Position numbers and translations under genes: made by a program
Notes under the pieces: model-generated
Databases searched by the model: none
Seen by the model: only the letters and a program-made list of their open reading frames with translations
Told to the model about the DNA's origin: nothing
NCBI RefSeq assembly: GCF_000499845.2
Contig: NC_023749.2
Span: 21,463,176 to 21,527,175 of the forward strand
Reading direction: 5' to 3'
Origin: Phaseolus vulgaris
Taxonomy: Eukaryota > Streptophyta > Magnoliopsida > Fabales > Fabaceae
Length of the DNA stretch: 64,000 nt
Shown: one piece after another, positions 23,287 through 35,900 of the stretch
Position numbering within the stretch: the stretch's first letter is position 1
How the letters are laid out: every line of letters begins with the position of its first letter

Positions 23287-26200
23287 TTAACTGTAATATA
23301 ACTTCAGGTGCGCGGCGTTCCAGGTGCGAGGAATCACCCCTCCTTCCAACGTTTCTAAGCGGTAGGCGCCGTTCCCGAGCGCCTCGGTTATCCTGAACGG
23401 TCCCGTCCACTTAGGCGACAGCTTGTTCTCCATCTCGTACTGGTGGGCCTTCCTCATCACCAGGTCGCCTTCTCTGAACTGCCTTGGCATCACCTTCGAG
23501 TTATACCTTCGTTCAATCCTTCTTTTCACTGCCTCAGCCTTCACTCTTGCCTCCTCCCTAACCTCATCCAGCAAATCCAGATTCAGCCTTCTTTCCTCGT
23601 TCGAGTCTTCCGCTACAAAGTTCTGGAATCTCGGCGAGCTCTCCTGGATTTCCACTGGAATCATTGCGTCGCATCCATAGACCAGGCTAAACGGGGTCTC
23701 ATGGGTTCCTGACTGCTCGGTGGTGTGGTACGCCCAAACTATACGGGGTACCTCCTCAGCCCAACTTCCTTTAGCTTTCTCTAGTCTTCTCTTCAAACCT
23801 CTCAGCAATACCCGATTGGCTGACTCTACTTGGCCATTCGTCTGAGGGTGCTCGACGGATGCAAATACTTGATGAAATCCCACCCCTTCGCACAGCTTTT
23901 TCAACAGGTGACTTGCAAACTGAGTCCCGTTATCTGACACCAGGCGCTTGGGCACACCGAATCGGCACACGATGTTCTTCCACACAAAGCTCTCGATCTT
24001 GTGCGCGGTGATCTGGGCCACTGGTTCTGCTTCGATCCACTTGGTGAAATATTCAATTGCCACCACCAAGTACTTCATCTGCCTGATCGCCAATGGAAAA
24101 GGTCCCAGAATGTCGATCCCCCATGTATGAAACGGCCAAGGGCTGTAAATCGACTTCAACTCCTCGGGAGGCGCCTTGTGCCAATCGGCGTGCTGCTGAC
24201 ATTGCTTGCAACACTGTGCATACTTCTTGCAGTCCTCCCTCATTGTAGGCCAATAGTAACCTGCACGGAGGGTCCTTGCGACCAGAGCTCGACCCCCGAC
24301 GTGACTTCCGCAGATCCCTTCATGGAGCTCGGCCATGATTCTCGTACATTTCTCTCCGTGCACACATTCCAGGAGTGGGTGTGTGAACCCAAACCTATAG
24401 AACTCGCCATCAATCATCGTGAACTTGGTGGAGTTCTTCTTTATCTTCCTGGCCTCCGTCGGATCCAGCGGGAGAAGGCCATCCGCCAGGCATCTCTTGT
24501 ACTGTGTTACCCAGGTGTCTGGCTCATGGGTAGCGCAGACCTGTGCCACGTTTACCTTCTCCTCCCGGCACACCCTTATTCTCGGCGATCTCAAGGTCTC
24601 CTGGGTTAAAGACCTGTGACTCCTCGCCGCTTTCTCTGTCGATTTGCTTATCTGAAGAACCAGGTGATCTGCCACAAACGCTCTGGGCGTCTTCAGAGTT
24701 TCTTGGATCACCGTCCTCTGTCTACCCCCCTTGCCTGAACTGGCGAGCTTGGCTAGCAAGTCAGCTCGGGCATTCTGCTCCCTGGGCACATGCACCACTT
24801 CAAAGGAGATAAAGGAACTCTTCAACTCCTGCACATACTCCAGGTAAGCCGCCATTTGTGGATCTTTAGCCTGGAACTCGCCTGTTACTTGTCCCGTGAC
24901 TAACAGCGAGTCACTCTTAGCCATTAGCACCCTAGCTCCCATCTCCTTGGCCAGCAAGATCCCGGCGATCAGCACCTCATACTCTGCTTGGTTGTTGTTG
25001 GCCTTGAAGGCAAACCTTAGGGATTGCTCAATCAGCACGCCGTTGGGACCTTCCAAGATGACTCTAGCACCGCTACCTTGCTGGTTTGACGATCCGTCCA
25101 CCGAAAGCACCCAACGAAAATCATCCCCCTCAACTCGTGTCGCTTCTGACGAGAGCTCGACCACGAAATCTGCGAAAATCTGCCCCTTGATCGGACCTCG
25201 GGGCTCATACTTGATATCGAACTCCGACAGCTCCACCGCCCACTTCACCATCCTCCCAGCTACATCGGGCTTCTTCAGAACCTTCTGGATGGGCAAGTCG
25301 GTCATCACCAGTATTGTGAAGCTGTGGAAATAGTGGCGTAACCTTCTCGCCGAAAAAACCACTGCCAGTGCAGCTTTCTCCAAGGCCTGATATCTCACTT
25401 CGGGGCCCTGCAGCACCTTGCTGACAAAATAAATAGGCTTTTGGGCCTGATCTTGGTCTTGGGCGAGCACCGCACTCATCGCCCTCTCAGTCACAGCAAA
25501 ATACAATCTGAGAGGGGTGCCTACCAGCGGTTTGCAGAAAACCGGCGGGCTCGCCAAGTACTTTTTAAGCTTGACGAAGGCCTCTTCACACTCCTTCGTC
25601 CAGGAAAATTTGTTGTTTCGCCTTAAACACTGAAAATACGGGTGGCCCTTCTCTCCGCTGGCTGACACGAAACGAGACAGGGCGGCCATCCGACCTGTAA
25701 GTTGCCGCACTTCCTTCACGATAGCTGGGCTCCTCATCGCCAAGATGGCAGCACACTTATCAGGATTGGCTTCTATTCCTCTTTCAGTCAAGAGAAACCC
25801 CAAGAACTTTCCCGCCTCCACGCCAAAGATGCACTTCTCGGGATTCAGCTTTAACCTAAACTTGGCGATCGTAGTGAACAACTCCTCCAAGTCCGCAACG
25901 TGCTTGCTTTTCTTCGGCGAGGTCACGACCATGTCATCCACGTACGCTTGCACATTCCTTCCCAGCATTGGTGCAAGTACCCGATCCATCAACCTCTGGT
26001 ACGTGGCCCCCACGTTCTTAAGCCCAAATGGCATCACCTTGTAGCAGTAGCACGATCTCTCGGTCATGAAGGCGGTCTTCTCTTCATCCATGGGATGCAT
26101 CTTTATCTGGTTGTACCCCGAGAAGGCATCCAGAAAACTCAGCAACTTACACCCTGCAGCACTGTCAACCAGGGCGTCTATGCTTGGTAAAGGGTACAAA

Positions 26201-28753
26201 TCCTTTGGGCAAGCCTTGTTCAGATCAGTGAAATCGACGCACATGCGCCATTTGCCATTGCTCTTCTTCACCAGTACGACATTGGCCAGCCACTCAGGGT
26301 ACTGGACCTCCCTGATATGGCCTGCAGCGAGGAGCTTCTGGGTTTCATCCCTGATCGCCTGTCTTCTCTCCTCGTTGAATTTCCTTCTTCTCTGTCGCAC
26401 CGGTCTGACCCGCTTGTCCATTGCTAGATGATGGCACAAGAAGTCGGGGTCAATTCCCGACATGTCTGAAGCAGACCATGCAAAAGCATCCAGATGCCGC
26501 TCTATCACCTTGGCAATCTGGTCTTGGAGCTCAGCCTCCAAGGATCTTCCCAACTTGAAGACCTTTCCCCTGATCTCCCTTTCGAGCCATTCCTCGACGG
26601 GCTTTGGTCTAGCTTCCCTGGCGATCACCGCCCTAGCGATCACCGCCCTGGCGATTCCCAACTCCCTCGCTTCCTCAGGGCGATTCCTCGTCTCTTCTTC
26701 CCGCTCGGCATTCTCTCCCTCAGCCTCAGCATCCATCATGGCGACGTCTTCCCCGGCGGCCACCCCCATCGCTGCACCAACAACCCGCCACTCAGTTGGC
26801 TTGGGCTTCACACCGGGAGGCGACGTCGTTGTGATGTAACTCACTGACCTCTTGTTCTTCAGGCTATTCTTATAGCACTTCTTTGCTTCCTTCTGGTCAG
26901 ATTTGATGGTGATCACCACCCCTTCCATCGATGGCAACTTCACCTTCATGTGCCTGGTCGAAGGCACAGCTCCTATTCTGTTGAGTGTTGGTCTTCCCAA
27001 CAAAATGTTATATGCTGAGGGAGCGTTCACGACGAGGTACTTGATTTTCTCCGTTCTTGAGCCCGCCTCATCCGTGAAGGTAGTTCTCAACTCTATATAC
27101 CCCCTGACCTCCACCTGATCGCCAGCGAAACCATACAAACACCCTCCATAGGGCCTCAGCTGGTCGAGGGGGCAACTGCAACTGTGTGAAAGTCGGCCAG
27201 AACATCACATCTGTCGAGCTTCCTTGGTCCACCAGTACTCTGTGGACCTTCCTCCCTGCCGTGACAAGCGAGATGACTATTAGATCGTTGTCATGAGGCA
27301 CAATGTCCCTGAGATCTACCCTTGTGAACGTGATGTCCACGTCTGGTGAGTGGTCCTCGAACATGTCCACCGTCATCATAGACCTCGCATACTTCTTCCT
27401 CTGTGATGCGGTGCATCCACCACCCGAGAAACCTCCTGCAATGGTGTGGATCTCTCCGTGGGTAGGCATCTCGTGCTGCTGAGCCTCACCACCTGCTGGT
27501 TGGGAGCTCGACGCGCCCGCCGTCCTTCTATCCAGCAAGTAATCATTTAGGAACCCGCTCTTGACCAGGTCGTCGAGCTGGTATCCTAAAGCCAAACATG
27601 AGTCCACGGTGTGGCCAAAGCCCTGGTGGAATTCGCACCAGGCGTCTGGCTTTGGTCCCAACACCTTGTCGCCCACCTTCTCGGTCGCCTTCAGCCTGGC
27701 TGCTATATTGGGAATGGCAATCAGGTCCGCCAACCCCATGACAAACTTATGCCTCGGCGGGCGATTGTACTCCCGACGTGCTAGTTGAGGGCGCCCTGGG
27801 CCCCTGCCCTTGTTCTTCCTTGGATCATAAGGATGGCGAGTCCTCTGATCCCTCTTAGCCGCCGCTGTCTCCAGCACCCTCTGCGGCTAGATCCTGGTCT
27901 GGGCACGTGGCCTAGCGGGGGCCACGCTCCCCCTCTTCGCGGCGACCTCACTTTCATCGGCGATGTGGGCCACCGCAAGTCGCCTAACCTCAGCAAACGT
28001 GGTGGGGTGAGCCCTAATCAACGCCTCGCAGAAGGGTCCCGGCAGCACGCCCTTCTTGAAGGCATAGACCAACATCTCTTCATCCTTGGCCGGCGAGCGG
28101 ACCATCTGCGCCCCAAAACGATTCAAGTAGTCCCTGAGGGACTCTCCCTGGTACTGCCTTATGTCGAACAGATCGTAAGACACCCTAGGCGGCGCCTTGT
28201 TCACTATGTACTGCTCGACGAAGATCTTCGAAAACTGCTGGAAATTGGTTATGTGACCTGTAGGTAGGCTCACAAACCATTCCAGCGCCGTCCCCTGGAG
28301 TTTGCTCACAAACATCTTGCAATACACAGCATCCGATCCTCCTGACAGCATCATCTGCGTGTGAAACATGGTGAGATGTGCCTCAGGATCCTCCTCGCCG
28401 GTAAAAACAGCTTTCACGGGTACTACACTCAGAGGGATAGGCGTGTCCGTAATCGCCTGAGCGAAAGGCATGGGGAAAACGCGAGGCGGCGTTGATGGCG
28501 CAACCTCTTCAGTGACTGGGCGCCCTCGCTGCTCCTGAAGATCTTGGCGCAATTCCTCAGTAACTCTGCTAAGCTCTTCATTCCTGGCCTGAGAGGCGAC
28601 CAGGTCCTTGTGCATTTTTGCCTGCTCTATGCGCGAGGCTTCCACATTCGCCTGCAGCGAACGCATGATTTCCACCATTTGCGCCATAGTCATGGCGCCT
28701 TCAGCAGCTACGGGCGCAACTGGACTTGAACGGTTGCTTCTCATCTTTCTCAT
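23287..28753 (-). pseudogene. gag-pro-pol polyprotein of element B (one stop, one frameshift)
   Basis: Encodes the particle and replication proteins. The start is the ATG giving MRKMRSNRSSP, shared by all copies. Domains in order: gag core (about 28395-28090); a CX2HX4HX4C zinc-knuckle-like motif (CEFHQGFGHTVDSC, about 27640-27596); aspartic protease with LVDQGSS (near 27240); RT with FLDAFSGYNQI and YVDD (25944-25930); original RNase H; archaeal-type RNase H beginning WVLSVDGSS (near 25115); integrase HHCC (about 24345-24205); and DDE residues in GIDILGPF, SDNGTQF and QVESANR. A TAG at 27889-27887 replaces CAG, and a one-base insertion in a G run near 27165 shifts the frame between protease and RT. 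From 27138 the frame is open for 1,283 codons, so RT, both RNase H domains and integrase are uninterrupted. As written it cannot give a complete polyprotein. Confidence 0.93.
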
Positions 28754-29171
28754 GAAAATTTGACAGATCACAAAGAGCGACGAACAACACCTTCTTCAGC
28801 GACGATCGATTCAGCGATCAATCGGTCAGAACTTCGCAAAACTCTGAAGAACTTCAAGAACACGACCTCAACATCAATCCTTCGCAGAAACTCACGAATC
28901 CACCACAAACCACCGTTTCTTCCACAAAAATCCAAACGAGCGGCGAAACTCAGATCTCACCGATTAAAACTTGCGTAAGCAGCGAAAAACTTCACCTCAC
29001 CGAACAAGAACTCAAACGAACGGTGGAAAACACGAAACTACCGAACAAAGCTTAAATGAACGGCGAAAAATGGTTGCACCAGCACACAACCACACAAAAA
29101 CTGCAGAAACTTCCAAGAACTCACGCTGTGGATGGGAACAGGTTTTACACGGCCCCACGGTGGGCGCCTGA
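28754..29171 (-). other. Element B leader with primer-binding region
   Basis: Untranslated leader between the 5' LTR and gag. On the minus strand it begins TCAGGCGCCCACCGTGGGGC immediately after the LTR, where the tRNA primer should bind. The usual TGG start of a primer-binding site is absent, so I do not assign a tRNA. No reading frame of note. Confidence 0.6.
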
Positions 29172-30059
29172 TGGTCCTGCCTGTTGACCAAGACGCTGGA
29201 GCCTTGCCTCGTCAAACCTGGATCGACTTCTGCGCCGTGTTAGCCTCCGTCCATCTCCGTGATTCACCTCAAGAACCTGCAAAGACAGAACGGCGCCGCT
29301 GCGGCCGATCACGCTCCGACGCCCAAGTCAGTGACTGAACCACCAAATACTAAGAGAAAACTCAAGAACTCTAAGGAACCGTGCAAAAGTTCTCTCTCCG
29401 CGTACTCAAAACTCGCAAGCGTAAAGAAGTAATCTAAACGTGCGTACCTCAGAAGTTCGTTAGAATCTCTTATATACCTGTGCACTTTCTCTCTCCTGAC
29501 AGTTACACATCTGGACACGTGGCTCGCATCCAGCAGTACACGTGTCACCATCTGGAGCTTCCTTGACTTGGGCGCCACTTCTTATTCTTCAGGTTTTTGG
29601 CTAAGTTATTTCTGCATGACACAACTCAGCGCATAGCTGCCTTGGAGTGTGATCCCTTCTGCGTGGCGAGTTCGGATGCCTTCATACACACCTTCCCTGT
29701 GGTCTCGCCGGCCGCCTTCATGATCTACTTCACTTGCTTCACCGTGTATGTTCAGGTAAGCTGTCTCCCGAGCTCATCCTCTGGCCAGCTAGGAAATAAC
29801 TATCTGACTTCATCTTCGGCGATGTCCTTGTTTCGGCGATCTTTAATCACTTGGTCGCCTGGGTTCACATCTGGCGACTTCATCTCAAACCCGGTGACCG
29901 TCGGTTTAGGTATGCTAGAGATCGGAGCACGCCAACTTAATAACTGGCGACTACACGACCCTCCGACTTCCTCCCCTTCTGCCAGCCATAGGCCCTACTG
30001 AACACGCTTGCATAATAGCTCGATGCCACGTCATCACATCCGACTACCAGGGCGGTACA
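29172..30059 (-). repeat. 5' LTR of element B
   Basis: 888 bp. The plus strand begins TGGTCCTGCCTG (family TGATCC with one change) and ends GGGCGGTACA, followed by the target duplication GTTTA. It contains two CACGTG motifs and a TATA box oriented to drive gag-pol. Confidence 0.93.
29470..29544 (-). promoter_or_regulatory. LTR promoter module, element B 5' LTR (two G-boxes plus TATA)
   Basis: On the minus strand CACGTG occurs at 29544-29539 and 29521-29516, followed by TATATAA at 29476-29470. The same order and spacing occur in C, D and E. CACGTGTC is a typical ACGT-core plant element (G-box/ABRE-like); activity is inferred. Confidence 0.55.
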
Positions 30060-31828
30060 GTTTATAACAGTGATAGACAGTGATTTACAAGAAATTACCA
30101 TGAAAAGACTCGAAACTAGTTTTTTTTTATGTAGCTGCATGAATTTAATGTATAAATTTGATAGATGAGTCTCACTAGTATTAATAAACATTGGTTTTCA
30201 AGTAATTACGAAGAAAAGAGTTGAAACTAGTTTTTTATTGGTAGTTGCATGAATTTGTTGATATATTTCACAGATGACTCTCTACAGTAGTGATAGACAT
30301 TGGTTTTCAAGAAATTAGCATGAAAAGAATTGAAACTAGTTTTTTTGTGGTAGTTGCATGCATTTATTGTATATATTTGATAGATGAGTATCTGCGGTAG
30401 TGATAGATATTGGTTTTCAAGAAAGTAGCATGAAAATACTTGAAACTAGGTTTTTTGTGGTAATTGCATGAATATATTGTATATATTTGACACATGTGTC
30501 TTTAGATAGTTTATAACAGTGATAGACAATGATTTAGAAGAAATTACCATGAAAAGACTCGAACCTAGTTTTTTTTTTATGTAGCTGCATGAATTTATTC
30601 AATAAATTTGATAGATGAGTCTCACTAGTAGTGATCAACATTGGTTTTCAAGTAATTAGGAAGAAAAGAGTTGAAACTAGTTTTTTATTGGTAGTTGCAT
30701 GAATTTGTTGATATATTTCATAGATGACTCTCTACAGTAGTGATAGACATTGGTTTTCAAGAAATTAGCATGAAAAAAATTGAAACTAGTTTTTTTGTGG
30801 TAGTTGCATGCATTTATTGTATATATTTGATAGATGAGTCTCTACGGTAGTGATAGATATTGGTTTTCAAGAAATTAGCATGAAAATACTTGAAACTAGG
30901 TTTTTTTTGGTAATTGCATGAATATGTTGTATATATTTGACACATGTGTCTTTAGATAGTTTATAACAGTGATTTAGAAGAAATTACCATGAAAAGACTC
31001 GAAATTAGTTTTTTTTTATGTAGCTGCATGAATTTATTCTATGAATTTGATAGATGAGTCTCACTAGTAGTGATAAACATTGGTTTTCAAGTAATTAGGA
31101 AGAAAAGAGTTGAAACTAGTTTTTTATTGGTAGTTGCATGAATTTGTTGATATATTTCACAGATGACTCTCTACAGTAGTGATAGACATTGGTTTTCAAG
31201 AAATTAGGATGAAAAGAATTGAAACTAGTTTTTTTGTGGTAGTTGCATGCATTTATTGTATATATTTGATAGATGAGTCTCTACGGTAGTGATAGATATT
31301 GGTTTTCAAGAAATTAGCATGAAAATACTTGAAACTAGGTTTTTTGTGGTAATTCCATGAATATACTGTATTTATTTGACACATGTGTCTTTAGATAGTT
31401 TATAACAGTGATAGACAGTGATTTAGAAGAAATTACCAAGAAAAGACTCGAAACTAGTTTTTTTTATGTAGCTGCATGAATTTATTGTATAAATTTGATA
31501 GATGAGTCTCACTAGTAGTGATAAACATTGGTTTTTAAGTAATTAGGAAGAAAAGAGTTGAAACTAGTTTTTTATTGGTAGTTGCATGAATTTGTTGATA
31601 TATTTCACAGATGACTCTCTACAGTAGTGATAGACATTGGTTTTCAAGAAATTAGCATGAAAAGAATTGAAACTAGTTTTTTTGTGGTAGTTGCATGCAT
31701 TTATTGTATATATTTGATAGATGAGTCTCTACAGTAGTGATAGATATTGGTTTTCAAGAAATTAGCATGAAGAAAAGACTTGAAACTAGTTTTTTTGTGG
31801 TAGTTGCATGAATTTATTGTATGAGTCT
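30060..31828. repeat. Satellite array, block 3, with a four-monomer higher-order unit
   Basis: Here the higher-order structure is clearest. About 450-bp units repeat near 30435, 30890 and 31335. Each consists of four different monomers: the ACACATGTGTCTTTAGATAG type, the TATGTAGCTGCATG type with GTAATTAGGAAG, the TTTTTTATTGGTAGTTGC type with TGATATATTTCA, and the GTGGTAGTTGCATGCATTTA type with CTCTACGGTAG. It starts with the right GTTTA target copy of element B and ends at element C. Confidence 0.93.
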
Positions 31829-32622
31829 TGTACCCCCATGGTGGTCGGGTATGATGACGTGGCACCCTGCTACGGTATAGGCGTGTTGACAAGGCGCCAG
31901 GTTGGCAGTTAGGAAGGAAGTCGGGAGGCACGTGTAGTCGCCGATTGTTCAGTTGGCGTGTTCCGATCTCCAGCTTACCAGAATAGGCGATCGCCAGGCT
32001 GAGGATGAAGTCGCCAGATGCAGACTCAGGCGACCAAGCAGTCGGAGATCGCCAGAACCAGCACATCGCCGAAGATGAAGGAGAAGCAGATTATGAAGGC
32101 GGCCGGCGAGACCACAGGGAAGGCATATGAAGGCCCTAACTCGCCAGTTCCAGTAGAGATCGCACTCCTGAGTTAGCTATGCACTGGGCAGTACCATGCA
32201 TAGGTAACTTAGCCAAAATGAGAGTAGAAGTAGCGCCAAGTCAGGGAGCCTCCAGATGATGGCACGTGTACAGTTGGATACGAGCCACGTGTCCAAGTCT
32301 GTAACTGCCAGGAGAGAGAAAATCACCAGGTATATAAGAGCTCTTAACGAACTTTCTGAGGTACGCACGTTCAGTTCATACACTTTACGCTTGCGAGAGA
32401 CAGGGCTGTTGTGAGAGAGAGTTTTTGCACGGTTCTAGTTCTTAGTATTTGGTGATACCGTCACTGACTTGAGCGTCGGAGTGCGATCGGCCGCAGCGGC
32501 GCCGTGTCGTTTCTTTGCAGGTTCTTGAAGTAGATCCAGAGGAGGAACGAAGGTGATAAGCGGTGCGCACGTCGATCCTTTGACGAGGCATTCTCCAGCG
32601 CTCCGGTCAACAGGCAGGATCA
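31829..32622 (+). repeat. 5' LTR of element C
   Basis: 794 bp, TGTACCCCCATGG...CAGGCAGGATCA, same length as its partner at 43088. The start differs slightly from the partner (TGTACCGCCCTGG). Confidence 0.95.
32263..32337 (+). promoter_or_regulatory. LTR promoter module, element C 5' LTR
   Basis: CACGTG at 32263-32268 and 32286-32291, then TATATAA at 32331-32337. The transcript would start within the following ~30-40 bp. Confidence 0.55.
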
Positions 32623-32981
32623 TCAGGTGCCCACCGTGGGGCCGTGTAAAACGTGCTCCCATCCACAGCGTGAGTTCGTGGAAGTTTTCGAGGTTTTCTG
32701 CGCGGTTGTGTGCTGGTGCAACCGTCGTGTGCAGTTTCTTTGAGTTTCGTTCGATGAGTTCGTGTTTTGTACCGTTTGTTTGGCTTTCAATCGGTGGAGT
32801 GAGGTCTTTTGTTGCTTGCGCGCAATCTGTCTGGGGGAAGTTCGAGTTCTTTTGTGGTTTTCTGCGAAGGTTTGCGGTGTTCGTGGTTTCTTGCGCAGTT
32901 TCTTGAGTTTTCTCCGATTGATCGCTGTTTCGATCGTGGTTGAAGTGTTGTTTGCTGTATTCTTGTGGTTCGCTGAAGTTG
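32623..32981 (+). other. Element C leader with primer-binding region
   Basis: Untranslated leader. It begins TCAGGTGCCCACCGTGGGGC directly after the LTR; the other copies have GGCGCCC where this one has GGTGCCC. A reading frame open from 32940 gives 14 extra residues before the conserved gag ATG at 32982; I chose 32982 because all copies share the protein from that point. Confidence 0.6.
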
Positions 32982-35900
32982 ATGAGAAAGATGAGAAGCA
33001 ATCGTTCCAGTCCTGTGGCTCCCGTCGCTGCTGAAGGCGACGCCGCCATGACCATGGCGCAGATGGCGGAAATGATGCGCTCGTTGCAGGCAACCGTGGA
33101 AGCCTCGCGCGTAGAGCAGGCAAGGATACATGAGGACCTGGTCGCCTCTCGCGCCAGGAACGAGGAGCTCAGCAAGGTAGCTGAGGAGCTGCGTCGAGCT
33201 CTTCAGGAGCAGCAGGGACGTTCTTCTGCTGAAGAGGTGGCACCGTCGACGCCACCTCGTGTGTTCCCAATGCCTTTTATTCAGGCGATTACCGACACGC
33301 CAATTCCCACGAGCGTGGTTCCAGTTAAAGCTGTTTTTACCGGCGTGGAGGATCCAGAAGCTCATCTGACCACGTTCCACACACAGATGATGCTGTCGGG
33401 AGGGTCGGACGCCGTCTACTGTAAGATGTTCGTGAGCACGCTCCAGGGAACGGCGATGGAGTGGTTTGTGAGCCTGCCTAATGGCCACATAACCAATTTT
33501 CAACAGTTCTCGAAAATCTTTGTCGAGCAGTACATTGTGAATAAGGCACCACCCAGGGTGTCCTATGATCTGTTTGATATAAGGCAGTACCATGGGGAGT
33601 CCCTCAGAGACTACCTCAATCGCTTTGGAGCGCAGATGGTCAGATCGCCGGCTAAGGATGAAGAAATGCTGGTCTATGCCTTCAAGAAGGGCGTGCAGCC
33701 AGGGCCATTCTGCGAGGCCTTGATCAGGGCTCATCCAGCGACGTTTGCTGAAGTCAGGCGACTTGCGGTGGCCCACATCGCCGACGAGAGTGAAGTCGCC
33801 GAGAAGAGAGGCAGCGTGGCTCCCGCCAGGCCACGCGCCCAGACCAGGATCCAGCCACAGAGGGTGCTGGAAACGGCGGCGGCGGCCAGAAAAGACCAAA
33901 GGACTCGCTATCCTTACGATAGGAGAAATAAGGGAAGAAGCCAAGCGCGCCAACCACCAGCACGCGAACAACCAGCACGCCGAGAGTACAATCGCCCGCC
34001 TAAGCACAAATTCGTCATGGGACTAGCGGACCTGATCGCTATCCCTAACATATCTGCTAGGTTGAAGGCGCCCGAGAAGGTGGGCGACAAGGTGCTGGGG
34101 TCAAAGCCGGACGTTTGGTGCGAGTTCCACCAGTGCTTTGGCCACAACCTGGACTCGTGTTTGTCTTTAGGATACCAGCTCGACGATCTGGTTAAGAGCG
34201 GGTTCCTAAACGACTATCTGCTGGACAGAAGGACCGGAGGAGCGTCGAGTTCCCAGCCGGCAGGTGGAGAAGCCCAGCAACACGAGATGCCTATCCATGG
34301 GGAGATCCACACCATTGCAGGGGGTTTCTCAGGTGGTGGATGCACCGCATCGCAGAGGAAAAAGTATGCGCGATCGGTGATGTCAGTGGACATGTTTGAA
34401 GATCACTCGCCGGAAGTGGACATTACGTTCACCAAGCAGGATCTTCGGGACGTTGTGCCTCATGACAACGATCCCATTGTTATTTCGTTGATCACGGCGG
34501 GAAGGAAGGTCCACAGAGTTCTGGTGGACCAAGGAAGCTCGGCAGACGTAATGTTCTGGCCGACTTTCACGCAGCTGGAATTGCCCCTTGACCAGCTAAG
34601 GCCCTATGGAGGGTGCTTGTATGGGTTCGCTGGCGACCAGGTGGAGGTCAGGGGGTACATTGAGCTGAGAACCACGTTTACCGATGAGGCTGGGTCGAGG
34701 ACGGAGAAAATCAAGTACGTCATCGTAAACGCCCCCTCAGCGTATAACATCCTGTTGGGAAGGCCCACTCTTAACAGGATAGGTGCCATCCCGTCGACAC
34801 GGCACATGAAGGTGAAGTTGCCATCGATGGAAGGGGTGGTGATCACGATAAAATCTGATCAGAAAGAAGCGAAAAAGTGCTATGAGAATAGCCTGAAAAA
34901 TAAAAGATCAGTGAGCTATGTAACGACCACCCCGCCTCCCGGTGTGAAGGCCAGACCGCCGGTAACAGAGGAGGCCGCCGGAAGGGATGTAGAGATGGTA
35001 GATGCTGAGATGGGGGAGAGGAATGCTGGCCTGGAGGAAGAAGAGGCGTGGAATCGCCCTGAGGAAGCAAGGGAACAGGGAATCGCCAGGGCGGTGATCG
35101 CCAGAGAATCCAGGCCCAAACCTGTCGAGCAGTGGCTCGAAAAGGAGATCGGAGGGAAAATCTTGAAGCTGGGAAGATCTCTGGAAGTCGATCTCCAAGA
35201 CCAGATCGCCAGGGTGATTGAGCGGCATCTGGACGCGTTTGCATGGTCCGCCTCGGACATGCCCGGGATCGATCCCGACTTCTTGTGCCATCACCTGGCG
35301 ATGGACAACATGGTGAGACCGGTGCGACAAAGGAGAAGGAAATTCAACGAGGAGAGGAGGCAGGCAATCAGGGACGAAACCCAGAAACTCCTCGCTGCAG
35401 GCCACATCAGGGAAGTCCAGTACCCTGAATGGTTGGCGAATGTCGTACTGGTGAAGAAGAGCAACGGGAAATGGCGCATGTGCGTCGATTTCACCGATCT
35501 GAATAAAGCTTGCCCAAAGGATTCATATCCTTTACCAAGCATTGATGCCCTGGTTGATAGTGCTGCAGGGTGCAAGCTGCTGAGCTTCCTGGATGCCTTC
35601 TCGGGCTATAATCAGATCAAGATGCATCCCATGGATGAAGAGAAAACAGCCTTCATGACGGAGAGGTCGTGCTACTTATAAGGTGATGCCCTTTGGGCTG
35701 AAGAACGCGGGGGCCACGTACCAGAGGCTGATGGATCGAGTACTTGCACCAATGCTGGGAAGGAACGTGCAAGCTTACGTCGATGACATGGTCGTGACCT
35801 CGCAGGAGAAGAGCAAGCACGTTGCAGACTTGGAAGAATTGTTCACGACGATCGCCAAGTTCAAGTTGAAGCTTAACCCGCAGAAATGCATTTTCGGCGT

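Larger units (their letters stand above)
17837..30059 (-). mobile_element. Element B: complete Tat-type gypsy retrotransposon, minus orientation
   Basis: A 12,223-bp element flanked by the 5-bp target duplication GTTTA (17832-17836 and 30060-30064) in a satellite monomer that otherwise reads AGATAGTTTATAACAGTG. Order on the minus strand: 5' LTR (30059-29172), leader, gag-pro-pol (28753-23287), noncoding region with 65-bp tandem repeats, then the accessory gene on the other strand (19314-21935 here), polypurine tract and 3' LTR (18710-17837). It is the only element in this orientation, and its LTRs are about 80-90 bp longer than those of C-E, so it represents a separate subfamily. Gag-pol has one nonsense codon and one frameshift; the accessory gene has two nonsense codons. 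Confidence 0.95.

Noticed and set aside
32787..34007. Long minus-strand open frame opposite gag of element C (and similar ones opposite B, D and E)
   Set aside because: It mirrors the well-supported gag frame, shows no domain of its own, and is explained by G+C-rich codon composition.
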